A program made the translations under genes and the position numbers. 64,000 nucleotides of DNA from an uncultured Verrucomicrobiota bacterium (GTDB taxonomy: Bacteria > Verrucomicrobiota > Kiritimatiellia > CAIVKH01). Positions within the stretch are counted from its first letter, which is position 1, and every line of letters starts with the position of its first letter. The notes beneath the pieces are model-generated. The model had not been told where the DNA came from. It did no database searches and was given only the letters and a program-made list of their open reading frames with translations. Shown one piece after another: positions 41,865 to 49,049 of this stretch. The DNA lies in contig CALKUH010000019.1 in assembly GCA_937996795.1 (NCBI GenBank), forward strand, positions 45,890 through 109,889, read 5' to 3'.

Positions 41865-42836
41865 TTATTCCCCCCACACCCGGAACCGGCTCACGCCGCC
41901 GTCGGGGTGGATGTTCAACCGCACGTGGGAGACAGGTCCCACATCCAGCAGCTCGGCCGCGAAGGTGTGCACGGCATCGGCGCGCAGCTTCTGGCGAGGC
42001 AGCAGTTCCTTCCACGTGTAGTTCGGCCACGTGAGGCCGTCCACCGGCTGGCCGGGCGCGTGGCAGGCGTCCACGGACGCGGTGTCGGGGAAGTTGCCCT
42101 TGAAGTGCGCGGTGTCGATTTCGAGTTTGCGCACGCGTCCCACACGGGCGAGTTGCAGGATCACCCAGTCGTGCCCCGGCCCGCGCCGGCGCTTGGTCTC
42201 CCAGCCGTCGCCCATGTTCACGCCGCGCCCCGGCATGATGAGGTTGGTCATCGAGCTGAAGAACATGTCGCTGCACGCCACCGCCCGGCCGCCGTTCACC
42301 AGGGCCGCGAGGTCCACCAGCGCACCGGCGCCCGGTTTCGCCGGCTGCACATCACCGTACACGCGGAAGCGCGCGACGCCGCCGTCGGGATAAATGTTCA
42401 GGCGGACATGCGTCCACACGGCCGCGCTCATCACGCCGAACAGGTTCTGCGCGCCGGGATTCACCGGGCTGCGCGGCAGGATTTCCGTCCACGGTCCGTC
42501 GGCCGAGTTCGCGGCATCGAGCGAGATGAACGACGGCGCGTTGCCGAGAAAGTGGTTCGTGTCCACATCCACGCCGCGGATCGTGCCGGGCAGGCCGAGC
42601 TGGATCACGCACCAGTCGTGGCCGGGCGTGCGCTTTCGGCGGGACTCCCACCCGTCCATCCACTTGCCGCGGTCGGTGTATTTGTCCTCGATAAAAACGC
42701 CGCGACCCGGCTTGAGGAGATTCTCCTTCTCCGCGAAAAACTCATCGCTCGCCGCGAGCGCGCGGCCGCCCAGCCGCTCGGCGGCAAGGTCCACCAGTCC
42801 GGCGAATGCCGCCGCCGTTGAAATGGGTGCTGCCAT
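41865..42836 (-). CDS. alc: Allantoicase
   Basis: The 323-residue protein consists of two allantoicase repeats. Each has a GWESRRKR or GWETKRRR block, a GHDW-I-QL strand, a VD-NHF or ID-AHFKGN block and an HVRLNIYPDGGV or HVRLNIHPDGGV end, with FRVYG or FRVWG closing each copy. This bilobal jelly-roll layout is the family norm. The enzyme hydrolyses allantoate to ureidoglycolate and urea. GGAGGT lies 8 bp before the ATG at 42836. It follows the allantoinase stop by 7 bp. No ureidoglycolate lyase or urease gene is present in the window. Confidence 0.95.
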   Translation of the reverse strand: MAAPISTAAAFAGLVDLAAERLGGRALAASDEFFAEKENLLKPGRGVFIEDKYTDRGKWMDGWESRRKRTPGHDWCVIQLGLPGTIRGVDVDTNHFLGNAPSFISLDAANSADGPWTEILPRSPVNPGAQNLFGVMSAAVWTHVRLNIYPDGGVARFRVYGDVQPAKPGAGALVDLAALVNGGRAVACSDMFFSSMTNLIMPGRGVNMGDGWETKRRRGPGHDWVILQLARVGRVRKLEIDTAHFKGNFPDTASVDACHAPGQPVDGLTWPNYTWKELLPRQKLRADAVHTFAAELLDVGPVSHVRLNIHPDGGVSRFRVWGE

Positions 42837-42843
42837 ACGGACG

Positions 42844-44184
42844 CTACCTCCCCCTTCCGCGCACCAGCCGGCCCGTGGCCCCGGCGCGCACAACTCCTTT
42901 TTCCGCCACCAGTCGGCCCCGAAGATAGGTCTTTTCGATCACGCCGTAAAGCGTGCGCCCGATGTAGGGCGACAGCTTGTGGCGGTGGTAGGTCTTCTCC
43001 GGATGGACCACAAACGACGCGTCGGGTTCCCACACCACGAGGTCCGCGTCCGCGCCCGGCGCGATGACGCCTTTTCGCCCCGCGAGGCCCATCAGTTTCG
43101 CAGGCGCTGCGCTGAGCCAGCGCGCAAGCTGGTCGAACGTCACGCCCGCGTCGCGGCCCGCGGTCCACACCGCCGGCAGGCTCCACTGCAGCGAGGCGAT
43201 GCCGCCCCACGCTGCGAAGAAGTCGCCCGACTCGACCGCCTTCAGGGCCGGCGGGCATGGCGAATGATCGGTCGCCACGAAGTCGATGGCGCCCTGCATC
43301 AGCGCGCCCCACAGTTGTTCGTTGTTCAGGCGCTCGCGAATCGGCGGCGCGCATTTGTACACGGTCGCCCCGTCCGGAATTTCCCCGGCATTAAAAAACA
43401 AGTAGTGCGGGCATGTTTCAACCGTGACCGGCAGGCCCTCGACGCGCGCGCGCTGCAGCATCGGCAACGCGCCCGCGGCGGAGAGGTGCACGATGTGGAT
43501 CGGGGCGCGGAACTCGCGGGACAACCGGATCATCCACTCGATGGCGTCCAGCTCCCACGCAGCGGGCCGCGAAGCGAGCCAAGAGGCGTAGGCGCGGGCA
43601 TCGCCGCGCGGCGGCGGCTTCGCCGTTTCCAGCTCGGCGTGCACCAGCAGTGGAACACCATGTTTGGCCAGCACGGGCAACGCCGCGCGAAGCTCCGTTT
43701 CCGTCGCCGCGGGAAAGTCATCAATCCCGGAATGCACGAGAAAGGCCTTCGCGCCCAGCACGCCCGCGCGCAACAGGGCCTCCAGCTCGCCGGCGTGGCC
43801 CGGCACGACACCGGCATGGAAGCCGACATCGACCCAGCATTGCCCCTCGGCGGCGGCCATTTTCTTGTGCAGCGCCGGCAGCGTGACGGTAACGGGGGAA
43901 CTGTTCAACGGCATGTCGACCAGTGTCGTGACGCCGCCCGCCGCGGCGGCCTGCGTCGCAGTTTCAAAACCCTCCCACGCGGTGCGCCCCGGTTCGTTGA
44001 TGTGGACGTGCGGATCGACCAGCCCCGGCATCACGACGCGCTCGCCGACATCCTCGACGCGGCAACTCACCGGGATCGGTTCATACGGCAGGATCGCGGC
44101 GATGCGTTCCCCTTCGATCCGAAGCGAAGCGGGCCGGACGCCGTCGGGGAACACGACGCGGCGGCTGCGAAGCACGAATGTCAT
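42844..44184 (-). CDS. allB: Allantoinase
   Basis: The 446-residue amidohydrolase has the metal site of cyclic amidases. VDPHVHINEPGR supplies two His ligands, GAKAFLVHSG the lysine that is carbamylated, IHIVHLSAA and ETCPHYL further His residues, and FVATDHSPC the catalytic Asp. Neighbouring allantoicase, uraD and uraH genes make allantoinase the best choice over dihydroorotase or hydantoinase. It opens allantoin to allantoate. AAAGG precedes the ATG at 44184, which overlaps the stop of the PH-domain gene (ATGA). The gene therefore belongs to the same transcript as eboD and eboE. Confidence 0.93.
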   Translation of the reverse strand: MTFVLRSRRVVFPDGVRPASLRIEGERIAAILPYEPIPVSCRVEDVGERVVMPGLVDPHVHINEPGRTAWEGFETATQAAAAGGVTTLVDMPLNSSPVTVTLPALHKKMAAAEGQCWVDVGFHAGVVPGHAGELEALLRAGVLGAKAFLVHSGIDDFPAATETELRAALPVLAKHGVPLLVHAELETAKPPPRGDARAYASWLASRPAAWELDAIEWMIRLSREFRAPIHIVHLSAAGALPMLQRARVEGLPVTVETCPHYLFFNAGEIPDGATVYKCAPPIRERLNNEQLWGALMQGAIDFVATDHSPCPPALKAVESGDFFAAWGGIASLQWSLPAVWTAGRDAGVTFDQLARWLSAAPAKLMGLAGRKGVIAPGADADLVVWEPDASFVVHPEKTYHRHKLSPYIGRTLYGVIEKTYLRGRLVAEKGVVRAGATGRLVRGRGR

Positions 44185-44735
44185 GTGGAAGCCTTTACGA
44201 TTTGTTCCTGGACCTGGCGGCGGAATTCCAGCGGATCGCGGATGCCGAAGAAGGCCTCCTTCGATCCGCCCGTGCCGCCGATGATGATCACGCCATAGCC
44301 CAGGATGCGGCCGAGCACGCCCTGGTGCACGCTGATGCTCTCGACCTTGCCGAGCAGCGTCTCCAGCGAATGGCGCGAAATGAAACCGGTCTTCATCAGC
44401 ACGCGCTTGGTGCTCACGCCGAATTCCGACGTCGAGAAATTCACGAACGCGGAAAGCAGGCCGGGCAGCGCGGAGAACACGAGCAGCAGCAAGCCGAGCA
44501 GGTTGTAGCCGTGCCAGCCCTCGCGCACCCAGCGCAGGGTTTCGGGCGAGAAGGCGCGCTGCGCCTCGCGGGGGATCTGTTGCCAGATGTAGTGATCGAA
44601 CCACGCATTGCCGTTCAGCGCGATCACAACGGCGATCGAGAGCCAGATGATCGGCCCGAGAAACACGATCCCGTGCATCCGCGTGCGATAGACCACCGTT
44701 TCACCATCCATCAGATGGGACTCGATAAAACTCAT
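44181..44735 (-). CDS. PH-domain (bPH2-type) membrane protein
   Basis: The 184-residue protein has two transmembrane segments (FLGPIIWLSIAVVIAL at about 24-39 and LLGLLLLVFSALPGLLSAF at about 78-96) and a C-terminal bacterial PH-like domain (TSEFGVSTKRVLMKTG, LETLLGKVESISVHQ, GYGVIIIGGTGGSKEAFFGI). The last block is typical of the YdbT/YdbS type bPH2 family. It is a membrane protein of unknown biochemical role. AAGGAG precedes the ATG. It lies between eboE (11 bp away) and allB (four-base overlap), an unusual place for it; it might assist membrane recruitment of the ebo proteins, but this is a guess. Confidence 0.85.
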   Translation of the reverse strand: MSFIESHLMDGETVVYRTRMHGIVFLGPIIWLSIAVVIALNGNAWFDHYIWQQIPREAQRAFSPETLRWVREGWHGYNLLGLLLLVFSALPGLLSAFVNFSTSEFGVSTKRVLMKTGFISRHSLETLLGKVESISVHQGVLGRILGYGVIIIGGTGGSKEAFFGIRDPLEFRRQVQEQIVKAST

Positions 44736-44746
44736 GGGACACTCCT

Positions 44747-45880
44747 TCAGGCCAGATGCGAACGCACCCAGGCGAACTCGAGGCAAATGCTATCCACGAC
44801 ACCGCCCGCGCGCAACTCCGGCGGGAGCACGTCAAAGGTGTACGTCTCGATCTCCTGATGCGGGCACGCGCCGTCGCGCAGACACGCCCGGAACGCGTCG
44901 TCCAGCGTGTGGACCGTGGAGCGCAGCGCGCCGTCGCCGGACCAGAACAGCGGCACGTGGAAGTGAATGCGCGCCGTATCCGCATCCGCGGGCCAGGCCA
45001 CGATCGCGTCGGGCAGATCGAGCCATGCCGCCGCCGCGCCGCCGCCACGCCGCATGCGGACCTGATGCAGGTACACCGGCTCGACAAACGCGGCTAGGCC
45101 CGCGGGCGCAGGTCCACGCACCTCCAGCGCGGCGCTCAGCTGGACCTTGGAGATCCGGATGCCGGCGGCGCGATAGCGACGCCAGGTCGTGGCAAGATCC
45201 TCAAACGCCAGCGCCACGTGGCAGGTATCGAAACAGATGCCGAGGTGGCGCCGCACCAGCTCCTGATCTTTTCCAGCGCGTTCATGCAGCAAGGTAAAGA
45301 ATCCCAGCGCATCGTCGCACGTCTCCAGGACACAGGCCGGCTCGGGCTCCAGACCGAGGTGAATCAAGCGCCCCGTTTTAACCTCAAGTTCCGCCAGGTG
45401 CCGCGCCGCCGCGATCAGCCGGTCCGCCGCTTCAGCGCGCGTGGGCGCATCCGCGAAATCCGCGCCAAACCCCACCGGCACCGTGCTGATGCTGCCCTCC
45501 ACGCCGACCGGCACCAGCGCCGCCAGCAGGTCGGCCATCCGGCACGTGTAGGTCAGCCGCTCCTCCGAGCGCCAGTCAGGCCGGTACACCGCCTCCTTCA
45601 CACGCGTGGCGTGGAACGCACCATACGGGAAGCCGTTGATCGTGAAGGCGTACATCCGCTCGCGGTCCAGCAGCTCGCGAAACGCCGCGAGCACCGCGGG
45701 GTCCGACAATGTGTGCGCGGACGCCGCGCTCAGGCGCAGCCCCAACCCAAACGGACGGCCCTCCGCCACCCGGTCCCGCACCGCGCACGCGTACCGCCGG
45801 ATCGCAGCCTCCTGCTCGGCCCACGACTCACCGGGATGAATATTGAGGCAATACGAGAGATGGGACGACGCGTCGATCAT
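44747..45880 (-). CDS. eboE: EboE-like TIM-barrel protein of the ebo cluster
   Basis: The 377-residue protein is a xylose-isomerase-like TIM barrel matching EboE. It has LSYCLNIHPGESW at the start, FGLGLRLSAASA, TINGFPYGAFH, LGLEPEPACVLET and HLGICFDTCHVALAFE. These acidic and His residues suit a divalent-metal sugar or polyol isomerase, but the substrate is unknown. ebo genes are linked in cyanobacteria to moving a metabolite precursor into the periplasm. Its start overlaps the eboD stop by four bases. The C-terminal QEIETYTFDVLP matches the end of the family. Confidence 0.87.
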   Translation of the reverse strand: MIDASSHLSYCLNIHPGESWAEQEAAIRRYACAVRDRVAEGRPFGLGLRLSAASAHTLSDPAVLAAFRELLDRERMYAFTINGFPYGAFHATRVKEAVYRPDWRSEERLTYTCRMADLLAALVPVGVEGSISTVPVGFGADFADAPTRAEAADRLIAAARHLAELEVKTGRLIHLGLEPEPACVLETCDDALGFFTLLHERAGKDQELVRRHLGICFDTCHVALAFEDLATTWRRYRAAGIRISKVQLSAALEVRGPAPAGLAAFVEPVYLHQVRMRRGGGAAAAWLDLPDAIVAWPADADTARIHFHVPLFWSGDGALRSTVHTLDDAFRACLRDGACPHQEIETYTFDVLPPELRAGGVVDSICLEFAWVRSHLA

Positions 45881-47046
45881 GCGTGTGCGAGGGACTTCAA
45901 ACGATCGACGGCGCGGGCGATCAACGCGTGATCGACCTCTCCGACTTCATGCGACGCGCCGAGGCCCTTGGGCATCGTGAGCGAGAGTTCGCCACCGAGG
46001 TGCTCGCGGAATTCGTGCAGGCCGCGCAGCACGTCCAGCTCCCCGTTCCGCTCGCGGCCCAGCAGGTCGTGCCAGAGCACGAACCCGACCTCGGCCAGCC
46101 CCTTGTAGAGCAGCTCGAATTCCTCCAGGCCCAGCCAGCCCATCGACACGGAATAGGCCGCGTCGAGCGCCAGGCCGATGGCGACCGCATGGCCGTGGCT
46201 GACCTTGTAGTTCGACATCGCCTCCAATCGGTGCGCGGACCAATGGCCGAAGTCGAGCGGGCGCGCGGCGCCGAACTCAAACGGGTCGCCGTGCGCGCGG
46301 ATGTGTTCGAGGTGCAGCTCGGCACAGCGCCGCACCAGGTGCTCCATTGCCGCCTTGTCCCGGGCGCGCAGCGCCGCGGCGTGCGCGACGAGCCAGTCAA
46401 AGAACACACGGTCCTTGATAATCGCCACCTTGAACGCCTCGGCGATGCCGTCGGTCCAGCTGCGCTCGGGCAGGGTGTCGAGCAGGTCGAGGTCGTTTAG
46501 CACGGCGAACGGCGGCGCGAAGGTCCCGACGAGGTTTTTTACCCCGTTGAGATTAATTGCGTTCTTTACCCCCACCCCGCTGTCGCATTGCGCCAGCACC
46601 GTGGTGGGCACGCGGACGAGGCGGAGCCCGCGGTGCACGAGCGCCGCGGCAAATCCGATCGCATCCAGCACCGCGCCGCCGCCGATGACCATGACGTACG
46701 AATGCCGGCACAGGCGCCGCTCCACCATGGTGTTAATGAAACCGGCCAGCCCCATGAGGTCGTTCTTGATGCCCTCGCCGCCGGGCACCGTGCGGGGCGG
46801 CTGGACGAGTTCGAGGTGTTCGGCATGCGCGGCGGCATACGTCTGGATTTCCGCGGCGAGCGCCGGCCGGGCTTTCGCGACGCCGCTGTCGATCAACACG
46901 AGCAGACGGTGCCGGCGTTTTTCGCCGCGTCGCCGTACGGTGTCCACCAGCAGCCGGTTGTCGGCGCGAAACAAGCCGCGCGTAAAGGCCACGGGATATT
47001 CGAAGGGAACGGAAATCTGCTGAAGCAGGGTGTCTGGCGTTGTCAT
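45877..47046 (-). CDS. eboD: EboD-like 3-dehydroquinate synthase homolog
   Basis: The 389-residue protein is a sugar phosphate cyclase of the dehydroquinate synthase superfamily, EboD type. GGGAVLDAIGFAAAL is the NAD-binding region, VPTTVLAQCDSGVGVKNAINLNGVKN the phosphate region, GIAEAFKVAIIKD carries a zinc-ligand Glu and HGHAVAIGLALD the zinc-ligand His residues. The N-terminal VPFEYPVAFTRGLF is characteristic of EboD rather than of AroB. It likely cyclises a sugar phosphate; the substrate is not known. The ATG at 47046 has no Shine-Dalgarno site; another ATG seven codons upstream is possible. It heads the eboD-eboE-PH-allB-alc unit. Confidence 0.88.
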   Translation of the reverse strand: MTTPDTLLQQISVPFEYPVAFTRGLFRADNRLLVDTVRRRGEKRRHRLLVLIDSGVAKARPALAAEIQTYAAAHAEHLELVQPPRTVPGGEGIKNDLMGLAGFINTMVERRLCRHSYVMVIGGGAVLDAIGFAAALVHRGLRLVRVPTTVLAQCDSGVGVKNAINLNGVKNLVGTFAPPFAVLNDLDLLDTLPERSWTDGIAEAFKVAIIKDRVFFDWLVAHAAALRARDKAAMEHLVRRCAELHLEHIRAHGDPFEFGAARPLDFGHWSAHRLEAMSNYKVSHGHAVAIGLALDAAYSVSMGWLGLEEFELLYKGLAEVGFVLWHDLLGRERNGELDVLRGLHEFREHLGGELSLTMPKGLGASHEVGEVDHALIARAVDRLKSLAHA

Positions 47047-47096
47047 GTCAGCGTGGCAATGTACCATGCCGTGCGCGGATTGCAGCAAAGGACGCG

Positions 47097-47765
47097 ATGC
47101 AACGGCAACTTGAACCGGAATTGATGTCGGACGCCGACCAGGCGCGGGCCTACGCGGAGGCGGACTTCGAGGCGCCGCACAGCCGGCTGGTGGACCTGTT
47201 CCGCGAACGGTTTCCGGACGCTCCGCCGGAGGCGCGGGTCCTGGATCTCGGCTGCGGGCCGGGCGATGTCGCGCTGAGGTTCGCCGCGGCCTTTCCCGAC
47301 TGGCAGATCGACGGCGTGGATGGGTCTGAAGCGATGCTGGCGGCGGCGGATATCTGCCATCGACGCCATCCGGGGCTGCGCGGCCGCGTGCGCCTGTTGT
47401 GCGGGATGCTGCCTGGCTGCGCATTGCCCCACGCACAGTACGACATCCTGATCAGCAATTCGCTGTTGCACCACCTGCATGATCCGGATGTGCTGTGGCG
47501 CAGCGTGCGGAAGTGGGCCGCGCCGGGCTCGCCGGTTTTTATCGCCGACCTGCGCCGTCCCCCGTCGTCCGACGAGGCGCGACGGCTCACCGACCTGTAC
47601 ACCGCCGGCGAGGCGGAGGTCCTGCGACGCGATTTTTACCACTCGCTGCACGCGGCCTTTGAGCCGGACGAAATCCGCGCACAGCTCCATCGTGCCGGCC
47701 TCGCCCATTTCGCCATCGACCTGCCCAGCGACCGCCACGTCCTCGCGTGGGGCCACGCCCCTTGA
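47097..47765 (+). CDS. Class I SAM-dependent methyltransferase
   Basis: The 222-residue protein has a standard methyltransferase fold. VLDLGCGPGDVALRF is the SAM-binding motif I, IDGVDGSEAML holds the ribose-binding Asp, and YDILISNSLLHHLHDPDVLW is motif II. The substrate cannot be told; it resembles small-molecule (UbiE/Trm-like) methylases. AAAGGA stands four bases before the ATG at 47097. It diverges from eboD with a gap of only 50 bp, so the two genes must share a compact promoter region. It could modify the metabolite handled by the ebo proteins, but only position supports that. Confidence 0.85.
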   Translation: MQRQLEPELMSDADQARAYAEADFEAPHSRLVDLFRERFPDAPPEARVLDLGCGPGDVALRFAAAFPDWQIDGVDGSEAMLAAADICHRRHPGLRGRVRLLCGMLPGCALPHAQYDILISNSLLHHLHDPDVLWRSVRKWAAPGSPVFIADLRRPPSSDEARRLTDLYTAGEAEVLRRDFYHSLHAAFEPDEIRAQLHRAGLAHFAIDLPSDRHVLAWGHAP

Positions 47766-47780
47766 CCCCAAGCTCAAACA

Positions 47781-47895
47781 GCTCACACCCGACAGGCCCC
47801 TGGTCAATATTGCACTTATGCGCATATGCGCATAAGTGCAATCGATCGGTCGGGACGCGCGGATGGCCCGACGCGGGCCTCTCTTGGGTGTGAGC
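47781..47895. repeat. Nested inverted-repeat element with perfect central-type palindrome
   Basis: GCTCACACCC (47781-47790) pairs with GGGTGTGAGC (47886-47895), and just inside, AGGCCC (47794-47799) pairs with GGGCCT (47875-47880). Within this frame lies a perfect 34-bp palindrome at 47809-47842 (arm ATTGCACTTATGCGCAT). The element fills the gap between two + strand genes. It could be a terminator, an operator or a small mobile palindrome. Confidence 0.8.
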
Positions 47896-47951
47896 CCCCT
47901 AACACGCGACGGGATTGACGTCCGGCGCGTGTTGCCGTACCCCTCGCCGAC

Positions 47952-48623
47952 ATGAACCAGACAACGGCTTATGGCGCCTGCCTCTTCGACCTCGACGGGA
48001 CACTGCTCGATACGCTGCGCGACCTCGGCGAATCCATGAACGCCGTCCTCGCCGCGCGCGGGTTCCCCACGCACCCGATCGACGCCTACCGCTATTTCGT
48101 CGGCGAGGGCGCCTCCCTGCTGGTGGAGCGCGCCTTCCCGGAGAACCGGCGCGACCCGGACTCCGTCCGCGCCGGGCTGGCCGAATATCGCGCGGTTTAC
48201 GAGCGCTTCTGGAACGTGCACTCCCGCCCGTATGACGGCATCCCCGCCCTGTTGGATGCCCTGACGGCGCGAAAAATGGCCCTCGGCATTCTCTCCAACA
48301 AACCGCATCGCATGACGATCAAATGCGTCGAGGGCTACCTCGCCGCCTGGCCGTTCGCCTGCGTGCTAGGCCAGCGCGACGACGTGGCGCGGAAGCCAAA
48401 TCCCGCGGGGGCCTTTGAAGCCGCGCGCCTGATGCAGGTCGCGCCCGATAAGGTCCTCTACCTGGGCGACACCGCGACCGACATGGAAACCGCGCGCGCG
48501 GCCGGCATGTTCGCAGTCGGCGCCACCTGGGGCTTCCGCCCCGAATCCGAACTGCGCGACGCCGGTGCCCACGCCATCGTCCACCATCCGGGCGAGGTCC
48601 TCGCGCTGCTCGGACAGCCCTGA
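47952..48623 (+). CDS. HAD hydrolase, phosphoglycolate phosphatase type
   Basis: The 223-residue protein is a subfamily IA HAD phosphatase. CLFDLDGTLLDTL holds the nucleophile and acid Asp pair at about residues 12-14, GILSNKPHRM the second Ser/Thr-type loop, DDVARKPNP the conserved Lys and VLYLGDTATDMETARAAGM the final Asp cluster. It most resembles Gph, which removes 2-phosphoglycolate, but Gph-like enzymes also act on other small sugar phosphates. Its last 166 bp overlap a gene on the opposite strand (48458-48898). The start has no clear Shine-Dalgarno site. Confidence 0.88.
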   Translation: MNQTTAYGACLFDLDGTLLDTLRDLGESMNAVLAARGFPTHPIDAYRYFVGEGASLLVERAFPENRRDPDSVRAGLAEYRAVYERFWNVHSRPYDGIPALLDALTARKMALGILSNKPHRMTIKCVEGYLAAWPFACVLGQRDDVARKPNPAGAFEAARLMQVAPDKVLYLGDTATDMETARAAGMFAVGATWGFRPESELRDAGAHAIVHHPGEVLALLGQP

Positions 48624-48898
48624 CGCGGCGCGGCCGCCCAACGGACGCCGGCGTCTCCCAAGCCCTCCACGACCACCGACGCCCCGCGCGGTACGCACAC
48701 CTCCTGCCCGGCGGCGAGCAGCACGTCCCCCGCCAACCGGTCGCCGGTCACCCAGATCCGCCCGCGCGCCACCCGCAACCGCATGGGCGCGTCGGCGGCG
48801 TACAGCGTCATCGCCCGCCCCCGCGCCAGTTCATATGCGGCCTCGTGAAGCGTGATCCCGCGCATCCGCCGCCACACCGCACTCCATGTCGTTTTCAT
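48458..48898 (-). CDS. DUF2917-like small protein, divergent from MocR regulator
   Basis: The 146-residue reading frame has family-like sequence only in its first two thirds: GITLHEAAYELARGRAMTL, LRVARGRIWVTGDRLAGDVLLAAGQEVCVPRGASVVVEGL. This beta-rich pattern matches DUF2917, a cupin-like domain. The last 50 residues lie antisense to the HAD gene and look like low-complexity shadow, so a natural stop has probably been lost or the overlap is real. AGGA precedes the ATG at 48898. DUF2917 genes often sit divergent from MocR regulators, as here. Function is unknown. Confidence 0.65.
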   Translation of the reverse strand: MKTTWSAVWRRMRGITLHEAAYELARGRAMTLYAADAPMRLRVARGRIWVTGDRLAGDVLLAAGQEVCVPRGASVVVEGLGDAGVRWAAAPRQGCPSSARTSPGWWTMAWAPASRSSDSGRKPQVAPTANMPAARAVSMSVAVSPR

Positions 48899-48954
48899 GC
48901 CCACATCCTGCACGACGCCGACAACAAGCACAGATTCAGTCAACTTGCATTATT

Positions 48955-48990
48955 ACCGGTACAGATTTAGACTTGGCTCATCTGTACCGG
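48955..48990. promoter_or_regulatory. Inverted-repeat operator for the MocR regulator
   Basis: CCGGTACAGAT (48956-48966) and ATCTGTACCGG (48980-48990) form an exact 11-bp inverted repeat with a 13-bp spacer in the divergent gap between the DUF2917 and MocR genes. GTAC-centred repeats of this kind are typical MocR-family sites. Confidence 0.75.
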
Positions 48991-48993
48991 CCA

Positions 48994-49017
48994 GACAGGC
49001 ACACAACTGTGCCTGTC
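48994..49017 (+). promoter_or_regulatory. Perfect leader hairpin of the MocR gene
   Basis: GACAGGCACA (48994-49003) pairs with TGTGCCTGTC (49008-49017) around a CAAC loop, 32 bp before the ATG. There is no T-tract after it, so it is more likely an operator or RNA structure than a terminator. Confidence 0.7.
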
Positions 49018-49049
49018 CGCCCGCGGACGAACGGCGCAAGGATTGCGGC

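Noticed and set aside
42844..44184. Dihydroorotase or hydantoinase instead of allantoinase
   Set aside because: The metal site alone does not separate them, but immediate linkage to alc, uraD and uraH makes allantoinase far more likely.
45877..47046. Housekeeping 3-dehydroquinate synthase (aroB)
   Set aside because: The N-terminus, length and coupling to an EboE-like gene indicate EboD; no other shikimate gene is adjacent.
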